Of a stretch of DNA of 64,000 nt, positions 16,960 to 26,317 are shown piece after piece (position 1 is the stretch's first letter; every line of letters starts with the position of its first letter). Source of the stretch: Rhodanobacter_A agri (GTDB lineage Bacteria > Pseudomonadota > Gammaproteobacteria > Xanthomonadales > Rhodanobacteraceae); contig NZ_JADIKL010000015.1 of assembly GCF_044904705.1 (NCBI RefSeq), positions 1-64,000 of the forward strand. The letters are read 5' to 3'. The notes beneath the pieces are model-generated. The model did not search any database. It saw only the letters and a list, made by a program, of their open reading frames with translations, and was not told where the DNA came from. The position numbers were made by a program, and so were the translations under genes.

Positions 16960-18261
16960 TCAGCGGTGGCGGCGCGCGCGTGCTTTGTGCGAGGGCTGCG
17001 TCTTGGCAGGCGCGGCCCTGGCCGGTTCGGGGCTTTCCACGCCGGCCCAGTCCACGTGCGGCAGGCCGAGCAGGTTGTCGAGCACCATCGGCATCAAGCC
17101 GCTGGGCATCGGGCCGGTGGAGTTCCACAACGTGACCACGCCGGCGTGGTATTTCGGGAAGAAGCCGATCATGGTGCGGTAACCGGCCACCGCGCCGGCA
17201 TGGTAGATCAGCGTCTCGCCGCCATAGGTGTACACGCGCCAGCCCAGCGCGTAATAGGCGGCGCTGAGCCGCGCACTCCGCCATGGCGTGGCGCGCAGTT
17301 CGGTCGGGGTATTCACGTCGGGCGCGTGCAGGACGTCGAGCAAGGAGGTGGGCAGCACGTCCTGGCGGCCACCCATCTGCGCGATCAGCCATTGCTCCAT
17401 GTCGCGGATGCTGGCGTTGACGCCGGCGGCCGGCGCCACGCGGTAATAGGTCTCGCTGGGCTCGAACGGAATCCAGCTGTGGTTGCTGCCGGGACGGTGC
17501 GGGTGCGCCCAGCTCTTGCTGGACTCCAGCCCGTAGCGCCCGTAGCTGGCGGTCTGCATGCCCAGCGGCTGGAAGATGCGCTGGCCGACGAGGCGGTCGA
17601 AGAAGTTACCGGTGCGCGCGAACAGCACGTCGCCGATCATGCTGAAGGCAACGTTCTGGTAGCCGTAGCACTGGCCCGGGGGACAGGTGTTGTCCACCTC
17701 ATCCAATTTGCGCACCAGCTCCTGGTAGGACACGTCGCCTTCGAGCAGGTTGTCGTAGGTGTTGTGCGGCAGGCCCAGCCGCTGGCCGAGGATGTCCGCT
17801 ACGGTGGCCTGGTCGGTGGCCTGCAGGTCCTTGAGCTTGAAGTAGGGCAGCACGTCGACCAGCTTCATGTCCCAGCGCAGTTTGCCGCTGTCCACCAGCA
17901 CACCGGTGACGGCCGTGGCGAAGGCCTTGGAGAGCGAAGCCAGCCGGAACACGGTGTCCGGTGTTATCGGTGTCTGCTTGCTTGCATCGGCATAGCCGAG
18001 GGTGTGCTCGAACACCACCTTGTCGTCGACCACCACTGCGGTGGCGAGGCCGGCGACGCCGCGGCGCGTGTCGAGTTCGTCCAGCCAGCGACGGTAGTCG
18101 TCTAGCGTGGCCTTGACGCGTGTCGCCGGCAGCTCCGCCGCGGTGATGTGCGCGCTGGCCGGCGGCAGCGCGCTGGCTTGCCCGGCCGGCGCGGCACGGA
18201 GGCTGGTGCAGGTAAGGCCGATGGCGCAGGCCAGGGCGAGAGGCAGGTATCGAGGCTGCAT
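16960..18261 (-). CDS. Beta-lactamase-family serine hydrolase (class C / penicillin-binding-protein-like), exported
   Basis: A 433-residue protein with a signal peptide (MQPRYLPLALACAIGLTCTS). The beta-lactamase/PBP fold is shown by the S-x-x-K motif in RLASLSKAFATAVTG, the Y-x-N motif in GYQNVAFSMIGD and an HAG triad in IYHAGAVAGYRTMIGFFP in place of KTG. HAG instead of KTG is typical of the esterase/EstB and AmpH-type branch, so antibiotic hydrolysis should not be assumed. The start was chosen at the ATG that begins the signal peptide; upstream in-frame sequence is not signal-like. The C-terminus is Arg/Lys-rich. It is convergent with the TonB-like gene. Confidence 0.88.
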   Translation of the reverse strand: MQPRYLPLALACAIGLTCTSLRAAPAGQASALPPASAHITAAELPATRVKATLDDYRRWLDELDTRRGVAGLATAVVVDDKVVFEHTLGYADASKQTPITPDTVFRLASLSKAFATAVTGVLVDSGKLRWDMKLVDVLPYFKLKDLQATDQATVADILGQRLGLPHNTYDNLLEGDVSYQELVRKLDEVDNTCPPGQCYGYQNVAFSMIGDVLFARTGNFFDRLVGQRIFQPLGMQTASYGRYGLESSKSWAHPHRPGSNHSWIPFEPSETYYRVAPAAGVNASIRDMEQWLIAQMGGRQDVLPTSLLDVLHAPDVNTPTELRATPWRSARLSAAYYALGWRVYTYGGETLIYHAGAVAGYRTMIGFFPKYHAGVVTLWNSTGPMPSGLMPMVLDNLLGLPHVDWAGVESPEPARAAPAKTQPSHKARARRHR

Positions 18262-18515
18262 GTTCTTCGCAAGGCTGGTCGGCGCGGAGGCGCCGGAAAC
18301 GAGAGCCGCAGACGGCGTCTGCCGGCCGCATGGAAACATCGATTCTCCGGCACTTTGCGCGCGGGGACAACGCGGTTCGCCCTGGCGGCGGGTGATGTGA
18401 CCCGCAATGCAAGCACAGGTTCACCCGGCGCGGCTCCGAGCCACCGACAGCCGATGAGGGGGAGTGCCCGGAGCGCGTGTTAGCCTTGCAGCCTCCGGGG
18501 TCTTGCCCGTGCTGG

Positions 18516-19829
18516 ATGTCCTTGGTGAGTCCGATCCGTGCCGCCGCGACCCGTGAGGGCGCCGAACCCGTGCTTTCCGCGCTGGCGTTCTTCTTCGTGA
18601 TGACCGCGTACTACATCATCCGCCCGGTGCGCGACCAGCTGATCGGGGCGGTGGGTTCGCAGTCGCTGCCGTTGTTCTACGGCGCCGTATTCGTGGCGAT
18701 GCTGCTGCTGACACCGGTGTTCGGCACCTTGGTGGCGCGTTTCCCGCGGCGACGGCTGCTGGGCTGGAGCTACAGCTTCTTCATTCTTTGCCTGCTGGCT
18801 TTCGTGCCGGCATTCCTGGCACAGGACCGCATCGGCGCGCGCGAGCTTGGCGTGCTGTTCTTCGTCTGGGGCAGTGTGTTCAACCTGTTCGTGGTGTCGC
18901 TGTTCTGGAGCTTCATGGCCGACATCTTCAGCAGCGGCCGGGCGCGCCGGGTGTTCTCGCTGATCGCACTGGGCGGCATGGCCGGGGCGATCTTCGGCCC
19001 GTTGCTGACGCGCTGGCTGGTGCGCTGGCTTGGCGTGGCGCCGTTGCTGGTGGTATCGGCGCTGGCGCTGGCGATCGCGTTGGCGCTGCTGCTGTGGCTG
19101 TCGGCGCGGCACGAACAGGCGAAGCCCGGTCAGCGGGGCGGCGAGGCGATCGGCGGTTCGCTCTGGGCCGGCGTGCGCGAATTGTGGTCGCGGCCGTTCC
19201 TGCGCTACATGGCATTGCTGATGCTGTTCGGCGACGGCATCGGCACCCTGGCCTACGCGTTGGTGGCCGATTACGCCAAGGCGCATTTCGTCGACAACGT
19301 GGCACGCACGATGTTCTACAACGATCTGGACCTGGCCACCAATACGCTTGGTGCGCTGCTGCAGCTCACCCTGACCCGCTGGTTGCTGATACGCCGCGGT
19401 GCCGGCTGGGCACTGGTGCTGCCTGCGGTGGTGAACGTGCTGCTGCTGCTGATGGTCGCGCTTGGCGGCCACGGTGCCGTGGTGATATCCGGCTACGGTG
19501 TATCGCTGCTGGCGGTGATGATGGCGACCACGCGTGGCTTCGCCTACGGCATGACCAAGCCGGCGGTGGATGCGCTGTATACGCGGGTGCCGCGCGAGAC
19601 GCGCTACAAGGGCAAGAACTTCGTGGAAACCGCGGTGTGGCGCTTCGGTGACCTGGTAGTGACCACTGGGGTGAGCGGCCTGCGCTTGCTGGGCGTGGGC
19701 GTCACCGGACTGGCGCTGGCGGGTGTCGGCGTGGCGGTGCTGGCCACTTGGGTGTCGCGTCGCGCCGGCTGGTCGCCCGATCTGGCGCCGGAATCCCCGG
19801 CGCCCCGCGCCGCGCGGCTCAGCCCGTGA
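18516..19829 (+). CDS. MFS-type transporter resembling the nucleotide translocase (Npt/TlcA) group
   Basis: A 437-residue, very hydrophobic protein with about 11-12 membrane helices. The opening LSALAFFFVMTAYYIIRPVRDQLIG matches the ATP/ADP-translocase-like branch of the major facilitator superfamily found widely in free-living bacteria, where the substrate is mostly unproven. Other visible features are an RFPRRRLLGWSY loop and GMTKPAVDALYTRVPRETRYKGKNF near the C-terminal half. The start is an ATG before SLVSPIRAAATREGAEPV. The 3' end overlaps the convergent CBS gene by 11 bases. Nucleotide exchange is a family-level suggestion only. Confidence 0.75.
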   Translation: MSLVSPIRAAATREGAEPVLSALAFFFVMTAYYIIRPVRDQLIGAVGSQSLPLFYGAVFVAMLLLTPVFGTLVARFPRRRLLGWSYSFFILCLLAFVPAFLAQDRIGARELGVLFFVWGSVFNLFVVSLFWSFMADIFSSGRARRVFSLIALGGMAGAIFGPLLTRWLVRWLGVAPLLVVSALALAIALALLLWLSARHEQAKPGQRGGEAIGGSLWAGVRELWSRPFLRYMALLMLFGDGIGTLAYALVADYAKAHFVDNVARTMFYNDLDLATNTLGALLQLTLTRWLLIRRGAGWALVLPAVVNVLLLLMVALGGHGAVVISGYGVSLLAVMMATTRGFAYGMTKPAVDALYTRVPRETRYKGKNFVETAVWRFGDLVVTTGVSGLRLLGVGVTGLALAGVGVAVLATWVSRRAGWSPDLAPESPAPRAARLSP

Positions 19830-20247
19830 TGTAACGTTCCAGGTGCTCGATCTGCTCGGCCTGGGCGTCGATCACCGCCTTCACCAGGTCGCCGATCGAG
19901 ATGACGCCCACCACCTTGCCACCGTCCAGCACAGGCAGGTGGCGCACGCGGCTGTCGGTACACAGGCGCATACAGTCGAGTACATCGGTCTGCGGCCCCA
20001 CCGTGAGCGGATCGCCACGCATGATCTCGGCTACCGCGGTCTGCGCCGAGGAGCGCCCCTGCAGGATCACCTTGCGTGCGTAGTCGCGTTCGGACACTAC
20101 GCCCAGCAGCTGTTCGCCGCGCATCACCAGCAGCGCGCCGATGCGATGTTCGGCCATCGATTTGATCGCTTCCAGCACGGGCGCGTCCGGCGCGATGGTG
20201 TAGATGCTGCCACCTTTGCCTTCCAGCAGATGCCTGACCTGACGCAT
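19819..20247 (-). CDS. Tandem CBS-domain protein
   Basis: A 142-residue protein made of two CBS motifs: residues about 7-60 (IYTIAPDAPVLEAIKSMAEH, GALLVMRGEQLLGVVSERDY) and about 75-130 (DPLTVGPQTDVLDCMRLCTD, RHLPVLDGGKVVGVISIGDL). Paired CBS motifs bind adenosine nucleotides such as AMP, ATP or SAM and act as sensors. The start ATG has GGAG about 8 bases upstream; longer in-frame extensions would read into the repeat DNA. The target protein is unknown. Its tail overlaps the convergent transporter gene. Confidence 0.88.
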   Translation of the reverse strand: MRQVRHLLEGKGGSIYTIAPDAPVLEAIKSMAEHRIGALLVMRGEQLLGVVSERDYARKVILQGRSSAQTAVAEIMRGDPLTVGPQTDVLDCMRLCTDSRVRHLPVLDGGKVVGVISIGDLVKAVIDAQAEQIEHLERYITG

Positions 20248-20338
20248 GCCTGGATCTCCGGTTGAACCCTGCGAATGAGGGTGGAGCCAGTCTAGCGCCG
20301 TCGTCCGCGGAGGGTGTAGCGGGATCGTGAAGCGCCCT

Positions 20339-20466
20339 CTTGAAAAGTGCGGCCAGGGATGGATGCCCGTTTGACACTCGCGATCATGGACGATCACAAA
20401 AGCCAAGCCAAAGTGCGGCAGGGATCGCCGCCCGTTTGGTTTCCGCGATCATGGTGCCGCAAAGGT
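20339..20466 (+). repeat. Two-hairpin intergenic repeat, copy 2 (two diverged units)
   Basis: Two units of the same family as near 7697 and 57493 start at 20339 (TTGAAAAGTGCGGCCAGGGA) and about 20411 (AAGTGCGGCAGGGATCGCCG). Each continues with CCCGTTTG and a CGCGATCATGG second hairpin. They fill the gap between the CBS gene start and the mtgA stop. Confidence 0.75.
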
Positions 20467-20472
20467 CAGACC

Positions 20473-21186
20473 TCAGCGGCGGCCCTCGATGTACGGCGGT
20501 CCGCCGAGCTGGCGCATCTGCCGCTCGATCCAGTCCGCGCGGCGCAGCACATAGGCGCTGGGGCGGTCGGCGTGCAGGCGCCGCGGACTGGGCAGCACCG
20601 CAGCCAGCCTTGCTGCCTGCGCTGGGCTGAGGCGTGCGGGCGGCGCGTGGAAATAGGCCTCGCTGGCCGCGCCCACGCCGTAGATGCCGTCGCCCAGCTC
20701 GGCGATGTTCATGTACACCTCGAGGATGCGCTGTTTCGGCCAGGTGAGCTCCAGCAGCACGGTGAAATACGCCTCCAGCCCCTTGCGCACGAAGCTCCGG
20801 CCGTTCCACAGGAACAGGTTCTTGGCGGTCTGCTGACTGATCGTGCTGGCGCCGCGGAGGCGCGCGCCATCGTCGGCTGCGTCGAGCGCCTGGTGGATGG
20901 AGTCGAAGTCGAAGCCGTGATGGAACGGGAACTTCTGGTCCTCGCCGGCTACCATCGCCAGCGGAACCCATGGCGATACCTGCGACCATGGCACCCAGTG
21001 CTGCTGCAGCCGGAAATCGCGCTCGCCGTGCACCCAGGTGCCGATGCGGTGCTTCAGCATCATTGCCGAGGTGACCGGCGGCACGAACCGCAGCACCAGC
21101 ACCGCCAGCCAGGTGACGGCGATCCACGCCAGTACGGCGAGCACGGTCCAGCGAAGCAGGCGACGGAGGAACGGGCGACGGAGCAT
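20473..21186 (-). CDS. mtgA: Monofunctional peptidoglycan glycosyltransferase
   Basis: A 237-residue GT51 glycosyltransferase that polymerises lipid II into glycan strands at the outer face of the inner membrane. One N-terminal membrane helix (residues about 12-34) is followed by the family motifs: AGEDQKFPFHHGFD with the catalytic Glu, RGASTISQQTAKNLFLW, RKGLEAYFTVLLELTWPKQR and ILEVYMNIAELGDGIYG. There is no transpeptidase domain. The start is the ATG before LRRPFLRRLLRW, a positively charged anchor. Divergent from hslO, 108 bases away. Confidence 0.95.
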   Translation of the reverse strand: MLRRPFLRRLLRWTVLAVLAWIAVTWLAVLVLRFVPPVTSAMMLKHRIGTWVHGERDFRLQQHWVPWSQVSPWVPLAMVAGEDQKFPFHHGFDFDSIHQALDAADDGARLRGASTISQQTAKNLFLWNGRSFVRKGLEAYFTVLLELTWPKQRILEVYMNIAELGDGIYGVGAASEAYFHAPPARLSPAQAARLAAVLPSPRRLHADRPSAYVLRRADWIERQMRQLGGPPYIEGRR

Positions 21187-21294
21187 GGCAGTCCAGGGCA
21201 GGGATACGCGGCAGTATAGGCATGGCGCTGGACCAGCCATTGCACGCCAGCCATCTGCCCTTATCTTGCGGGGATAGTTTTGCGAGGTGATTGC

Positions 21295-22194
21295 GTGGAA
21301 ACCGTACTTGTCGAAGATGTGCTGCACCGTTTCCTGCTCGAACGCGCCGGGGTGCGCGGCGCCCTGGTGCGCCTGGGGCCGGCGTGGCGCGAGGTGGCCG
21401 GTCGTGCCGACTACCCGGCGCCACTGCGCGAACTGCTCGGCGAAGCGCTCGCGGCGAGTGCGCTGCTGACCGCCAACATCAAGCTCGACGGCGAGCTGTC
21501 GGTGCAGCTGAAGAGCGCCGGCGCGCTGCGCGTGCTGTTCGCCGAATGCACCGATCAGGGCCGCCTGCGCGGGCTGGCGCGCTGGGAGGCGCCGTTGCCG
21601 CAGCCGCTGTCGCTGGATGCGCTGCCGCAGGCGGTGATGGCGATCACCATCGGCAACGTGGAGCGCGGCCGGCGCTACCAGGGGCTGGTGGAGCTGCGTG
21701 CGGCGGATCTGGCGGGCGTGCTGGAAAACTACTTCGCCCAGTCCGAGCAGTTGCCTGCGCGGCTGGTGCTCGCCGCCGACGGCGAGCATGCGGTGGGCCT
21801 GATGCTGCAGAAGCTGCCCGACGAAGGCGGTCATGGCGGGGCGAAGGATGAAGATGCGTGGACGCGGATCCTGCACCTCACCGCCACGCTGGGCGCCGAG
21901 GAGCTGCTGGCCACCGCGCCGGAGCAGCTGCTGTACCGCCTGTACCACGAGGAGTCCGTGCGCCTGTTCGAGCCGCGTCCGCTGACGTTTGGCTGCAGCT
22001 GCAGCCGCGAGCGGGTGGTGGCGATGCTGCGCTCGCTGGGACGCGACGAGGTGGAGGCGACGCTGGATGCGCAGGACGGCCGTATCGAGGTGAACTGCGA
22101 GTTCTGCGCGCAACGCTACGAGTTCGACCGGGTCGATGCAGAGCATCTGCTGCGCGATGCGGGCGGCGCGAGCGTCTCCGGCACGACGCAGTAA
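21295..22194 (+). CDS. hslO: Redox-regulated chaperonin Hsp33
   Basis: A 299-residue Hsp33. This holdase is activated when four zinc-binding cysteines are oxidised; these are present as FGCSCSRERV and NCEFCAQRYEF near the C-terminus. Conserved core sequence includes LGEALAASALLTANIKLDG and DLAGVLENYFAQSEQLPARL. The start chosen is a GTG with AGGTGA just upstream; a TTG five codons earlier is possible. It protects cytosolic proteins during oxidative or heat stress. The divergent neighbour is mtgA. Confidence 0.95.
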   Translation: METVLVEDVLHRFLLERAGVRGALVRLGPAWREVAGRADYPAPLRELLGEALAASALLTANIKLDGELSVQLKSAGALRVLFAECTDQGRLRGLARWEAPLPQPLSLDALPQAVMAITIGNVERGRRYQGLVELRAADLAGVLENYFAQSEQLPARLVLAADGEHAVGLMLQKLPDEGGHGGAKDEDAWTRILHLTATLGAEELLATAPEQLLYRLYHEESVRLFEPRPLTFGCSCSRERVVAMLRSLGRDEVEATLDAQDGRIEVNCEFCAQRYEFDRVDAEHLLRDAGGASVSGTTQ

Positions 22195-22218
22195 CGGCGC
22201 CGGGCGGGGCGCCGTCGC

Positions 22219-25113
22219 CTACCGTGACAGGCGGCGCTCCGGGCGCAGCCAGTATTCGGCGGCCTGTGGCTGGGCGAACAGGAAACCCTGGCCGAAGCGG
22301 CAGCCCACATCGAGCAGGGCCTGCCGCTGCGCGGCCTGCTCGATGCCTTCGGCGATCACCTGCATGCCCAGCGAATCGGCCAGCACCTGGATCGCGCGGA
22401 TCACCGCCGTGCCCTGGTCCTTGCGGTCGTCGCCGAGCTCGGTGACGAAGGAGCGGTCGACCTTCAGCGTGTCGAACGGGTACTGGTGCAGGTAGCTCAG
22501 CGAGGAATAGCCCGTGCCGAAATCGTCGAGCGCGATGCCCACGCCCTGGTGGCGCAGGTTCTGTAGCATTTGCTTCACCTGGGTGGGATTGTCCAGCAGG
22601 GTGCGCTCGATCACCTCGATGCGGATGCTGGACGGCGGTACGCGATGCTTCTCCAGCAGCGCAAGCAGGCGGGCGTCGAAATCGGCGTAGCGGAAATGCA
22701 GGCCGGAGACGTTGATGCTGACGGTGCCCTTGTCGCCGACCAGCTGGGTGACCTGGGCGAAGACCTGCTCGAAGATCAGCCAGTCGATCGCTTCGGCGCA
22801 ACCGGTATCCTCGGCGATCAGCAGGAAGTCCTGCGGCAGCAGCAGGCCGCGTTCGGGGTGGTTCCAGCGCAGCAGGGCCTCGTAGCCGGTGACGTGGCCA
22901 TCGACCAGCGAGACGATCGGCTGGTAGAACGGCACGAACTCGCGGCGGGTCAGCGCATGGCGCAGGTCGCTTTCCATGCGCAGCAGCGACAACGCCTCGC
23001 GGCGCAGGCGATCGTCGAACAGCGAGGCGCGATGGCGGCCGCCGTCCTTGGCGTGGTACATGGCCGAGTCGGCGTCGCGCAGCAATTCCTCGGGCTGGCG
23101 ATAGTGCGCGCCGGCCATCGCGATGCCGATCGAGGCGGAGGTGAATATCTCGCGCGCACCCAGCCGGAACGGCGTCTGCAGTTCACCCAGCACGTGTTCG
23201 GCGATCCGTCGCGCCGCGGCCGCGTCGGACACGTGCTCCAGCAGCACGGCGAACTCGTCGCCACCCAGTCGCGCCACCACGTCGCGGGTCTTCAGGCAGG
23301 CACGAATGCGGCCGCCGACCTGGAACAGCAGGTCGTCGCCGACCAGGTGGCCGACCGAATCGTTGATCACCTTGAAGCGGTCGAGGTCGATAAACAACAC
23401 CGCGAACTGCTCTTTCGGGTTCGTCTGGTAGCGCTGCATGGCCTGCTCCAGCCGTTGCAGCAGCAGGGTGCGGTTGGGCAGTCCGGTGAGCGAGTCGTGC
23501 AGGGTCTCGTACTTCAGCCGGCGCTCGATGCGCTCACGCTCGGCGATCTGCTCGCGCAGGTCGCGGTTGGCCAGGCCCAGCGCGCGGGTGCGCTCGACCA
23601 CACGGCGCTCGAGGCTGGCGTAGGCCTGCTTGAGCGTGGCGTCGGCGTGCTTGCGCTGCAGGGCGTTGGCGACGTGGTAGCTGACGAAGGTCAGCAGCTC
23701 CTGGTCGCGCTCGGTGTAGGTATGTTCGGGCGAGTAACTCTGCACCGCGAGCACGCCGCGCACCTTGTCGCCCCAGATCAACGGCACGCCGAGCCAGCAC
23801 ACCGAGCGCGAGCCGAAGCGGGTGATCTCGCCGGCGGCGAACAGCCGGTCGATCGTCGCCGCGTCGGCCAGCAGCGGCCGGCCGGTGCGCTGCACGTATT
23901 CGGTGGCGCCGCCGCCGTGGCTGCGTGGCGGCCGCTCGCTGTCCACCTCGTCCACCGAATAGGGGAAGGTGATCAGCTGGTTTTCCTCTTCGCTCAGCGC
24001 GATGTAGAAGTTGCGCGCATACAGCAGGCCGCCGATCACGCGGTGCACAGCGGGGTAGAAATCCTCCAGACTGTCGGTGGTGCTGGCCAGTTCGGCGATG
24101 CGGAACAGCGATGCCTGCAGCCGTTCGCCGCGCTGGCGTTGCAGCACCTGCTGGCGCAGCACGCGGTTTGCCTCGCGCAGCGCAGTGGTGCGGTCGGCAA
24201 CCCGGCGTTCCAGTTCAACGTGGGCGCTGCGCCGCTCGATCGCCGTCTGCACGTGTTGCGCCACGTAGCTAAGCAGGTCGAGGTCGTGCCGGGTGTAGCG
24301 CACGTTGGCGCGATAGCTCTGCACCACGATGCAGCCGACGACCTGCCCGGCGCGGAACAGCGGCACACCAATGCAGTGTTCGCAACGCGGGCCATGCAGC
24401 TGGAACTGCCCGCCGAGCTCCTGCGCCAGCTCGTCGGCGGCGCCGAACAGCGGCCGCCCCTGGCGCAGCAGGTTCCAGGTGATGCCGTGCAGCAGTTCGT
24501 GCAACGGAACGCTGCGCCCCGGGGTGGGCGGTTCGGTATCGAGGGTATCGACGTAGTACGGGAAGCGCACGCTGTCGCTGGCCTGGTCGTACAGCGCGAT
24601 ATAGAAATTTTCCGCGTACATCAGGCTGCTGACGATGGTGTGCAGCGAGCGCATCAGCGCGGGCATGTCGTGCTCGGCGCTGGCCTGCTCGGCGATTGCA
24701 TAGAGCGCGCGCTGCAGGCGTTCGGCCAGCGCCAGGCGCGAGATCGCCTCGTACAGGCGGCTGGATTCGGCCAACTGGCGCAGGCGGGTGTCCGCCAAGC
24801 GGCCCAGCCAGGCCAGCTTGTCGCGGACGGTATCGGCGACCGGTTCGTCGCAGCTCAGCGTGAGTATGTGCTGGCGCTGGGTGTCTTCGGCCAGGTCGAG
24901 CCGCCAGCCGGCTGGCTCGGCATCGTCGGCATCCAGTGGCCGCCACTGCAGCCGGCCGGCTATTCCGAAGTCCTTCAGCAGGCGCTCGCAGATTTCCAGC
25001 ACGCTGGCATTGTCGTGGGCCTTCAGCAGCTGCTCGATCGCCGCCGGCACGCCACCCAGTCCGTCAGCCGTGGGCGGCGCTGGCGTATGGCGTGAAGTGG
25101 GGGCTGCATTCAT
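22219..25113 (-). CDS. GAF-GAF-GGDEF-EAL cyclic-di-GMP signalling protein
   Basis: A 964-residue soluble protein. Two related GAF domains span about residues 140-290 and 335-480; each contains a near-identical MYAENFYIALYD / LYARNFYIALSE strand and an HP(L)xWGVPL/IGVPLF-type pocket, suggesting internal duplication. A coiled segment (RTRALGLANRDLREQIAER) leads to the diguanylate cyclase domain with an intact GGDEF (about residue 617), then an EAL phosphodiesterase domain (GYEALLRWNHPERG, about residue 742; DDFGTGYSSLSYL; and KVDRSFV). Both catalytic signatures look intact. The start is the ATG before NAAPTSRHTPAPP. A ligand for the GAF domains cannot be read. It is transcribed away from the outer-membrane protein gene at 25347. 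Confidence 0.92.
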   Translation of the reverse strand: MNAAPTSRHTPAPPTADGLGGVPAAIEQLLKAHDNASVLEICERLLKDFGIAGRLQWRPLDADDAEPAGWRLDLAEDTQRQHILTLSCDEPVADTVRDKLAWLGRLADTRLRQLAESSRLYEAISRLALAERLQRALYAIAEQASAEHDMPALMRSLHTIVSSLMYAENFYIALYDQASDSVRFPYYVDTLDTEPPTPGRSVPLHELLHGITWNLLRQGRPLFGAADELAQELGGQFQLHGPRCEHCIGVPLFRAGQVVGCIVVQSYRANVRYTRHDLDLLSYVAQHVQTAIERRSAHVELERRVADRTTALREANRVLRQQVLQRQRGERLQASLFRIAELASTTDSLEDFYPAVHRVIGGLLYARNFYIALSEEENQLITFPYSVDEVDSERPPRSHGGGATEYVQRTGRPLLADAATIDRLFAAGEITRFGSRSVCWLGVPLIWGDKVRGVLAVQSYSPEHTYTERDQELLTFVSYHVANALQRKHADATLKQAYASLERRVVERTRALGLANRDLREQIAERERIERRLKYETLHDSLTGLPNRTLLLQRLEQAMQRYQTNPKEQFAVLFIDLDRFKVINDSVGHLVGDDLLFQVGGRIRACLKTRDVVARLGGDEFAVLLEHVSDAAAARRIAEHVLGELQTPFRLGAREIFTSASIGIAMAGAHYRQPEELLRDADSAMYHAKDGGRHRASLFDDRLRREALSLLRMESDLRHALTRREFVPFYQPIVSLVDGHVTGYEALLRWNHPERGLLLPQDFLLIAEDTGCAEAIDWLIFEQVFAQVTQLVGDKGTVSINVSGLHFRYADFDARLLALLEKHRVPPSSIRIEVIERTLLDNPTQVKQMLQNLRHQGVGIALDDFGTGYSSLSYLHQYPFDTLKVDRSFVTELGDDRKDQGTAVIRAIQVLADSLGMQVIAEGIEQAAQRQALLDVGCRFGQGFLFAQPQAAEYWLRPERRLSR

Positions 25114-25346
25114 GAATGAGGTCGGGCCCAGCGAGTCGGGAAAGGCTGCGTCGCCCCTTATATCCTGCGAACCGGTACCGCCGCCAGCAGGAACCCCGCG
25201 GAGCGCAAGCCGGTCTATAGAGACGCTTGTCACAGGATGCCATCGATTACTGTACCGAGGGCTTGTGGGGGTGTTAGTTAAATGTAAAATGAGATATAGT
25301 TTGGTCGCCAAATACGGCCGATATCCACTGCATCGGATGGTTTGCC

Positions 25347-26261
25347 ATGCGTCGCCTGTTCGTTCCATTGCTGCTGTGCCTGCTGCCGTTCGCGGCGGCC
25401 GGGCAAGGCGTGGACGACGCCAACGGCAAGCTGGCGGCGCAACTGCTGAAGCAGCCGCCGGCGCAGGTCGCTGAGGTACAGCCGGGTCTGGTGGTGCCGT
25501 TGTGGCGTGGCACGGACGGCCGCCTGCTCGTGCTCAAGGCAGACAGCCGCAACGGCGCGCTGACCCAGCGCGACTCCCCGCTGTCCTTCCATGCCGTCGA
25601 CGCAACCAGCGTGATGAGCACGGGCCTGCAATACGGCCTGACGCAGAATTGGCAGGCGCATGCCGATGTCAGTCAGCAGTCCTGGGTCAACAGCCTGCTG
25701 CGAGTGGTCGGTAGCGAGGTGGGTGCCACCTACAGCGATGGGCGTTACAGCCTCGGCTTGAGCGTGGGTACCAACAGCACCCCGAACAGCATCCCCAGCC
25801 TGCCGCGCGTGTTGCCCGGCGTGGCGCCGAGCGTCGATGGCCTTTCCGGTTTCGACAGCAGCTCCCAGTTCAATGCGCAGGGCCGACTGGCGCTGGGCAG
25901 CAAGAGCGGCATCGACGTGGGCGCCAGCGTTGGGCGTATCCACCTGCTGCCCGGCAACCTGCTGGGCATCAGCACGCTGGATCAGAAGGCGATCAGTTTC
26001 GGTGTCGACCACGGCCCCGTCAGCGGCACCCTGATCGGTCGCACCATGCAGCCGTTGGCCGGCGTGCCGGGCAACAACTACGGTCCCGACCGTCGCTGGA
26101 ACAGCATCGATCTTGGCGTGACCTGGCACCTGCCGTGGCAGGGCTCGCTGAGCGTGGGCGCGCAGAACCTGTGGTCGTCGGGCACGCCGGCGAACACGCC
26201 GATGGGTCCCGAGCCGGACCAGTCGCGCACGCCTTACGTGCAATATCACCAGGATCTCTGA
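25347..26261 (+). CDS. Putative outer-membrane beta-barrel protein, function unknown
   Basis: A 304-residue exported protein: signal peptide MRRLFVPLLLCLLPFAAAGQ, then alternating polar/aromatic strands such as TGLQYGLTQNWQAHADVSQ, GRYSLGLSVGTNS, AQGRLALGSKSGIDVGASVG and RWNSIDLGVTWHLP, which look like beta-barrel strands. The last residues (QYHQDL) do not give the classical terminal Phe. I do not recognise a named family. Upstream, at 25270-25310, is an unusually AT-rich stretch (TTAGTTAAATGTAAAATGAG) that probably holds the promoter. A 21-base perfect hairpin terminates it. Confidence 0.65.
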   Translation: MRRLFVPLLLCLLPFAAAGQGVDDANGKLAAQLLKQPPAQVAEVQPGLVVPLWRGTDGRLLVLKADSRNGALTQRDSPLSFHAVDATSVMSTGLQYGLTQNWQAHADVSQQSWVNSLLRVVGSEVGATYSDGRYSLGLSVGTNSTPNSIPSLPRVLPGVAPSVDGLSGFDSSSQFNAQGRLALGSKSGIDVGASVGRIHLLPGNLLGISTLDQKAISFGVDHGPVSGTLIGRTMQPLAGVPGNNYGPDRRWNSIDLGVTWHLPWQGSLSVGAQNLWSSGTPANTPMGPEPDQSRTPYVQYHQDL

Positions 26262-26262
26262 T

Positions 26263-26307
26263 CCCAAACGAAAACGCCGTCGCATAGCGACGGCGTTTTC
26301 GTTTGGG
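26263..26307. terminator. Strong bidirectional terminator
   Basis: Perfect 21-base arms (starting CCCAAACGAAAACGCCGTCG) with a 3-base ATA loop lie between the convergent genes at 25347 and 26318. Runs of A on one side and T on the other serve both strands. Confidence 0.92.
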
Positions 26308-26317
26308 AGTGCGCGGT

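Noticed and set aside
22570..25095. Long plus-strand frame opposite the GGDEF-EAL gene
   Set aside because: Shadow with low-complexity Gln/Leu/Val composition; the minus strand has intact catalytic motifs.
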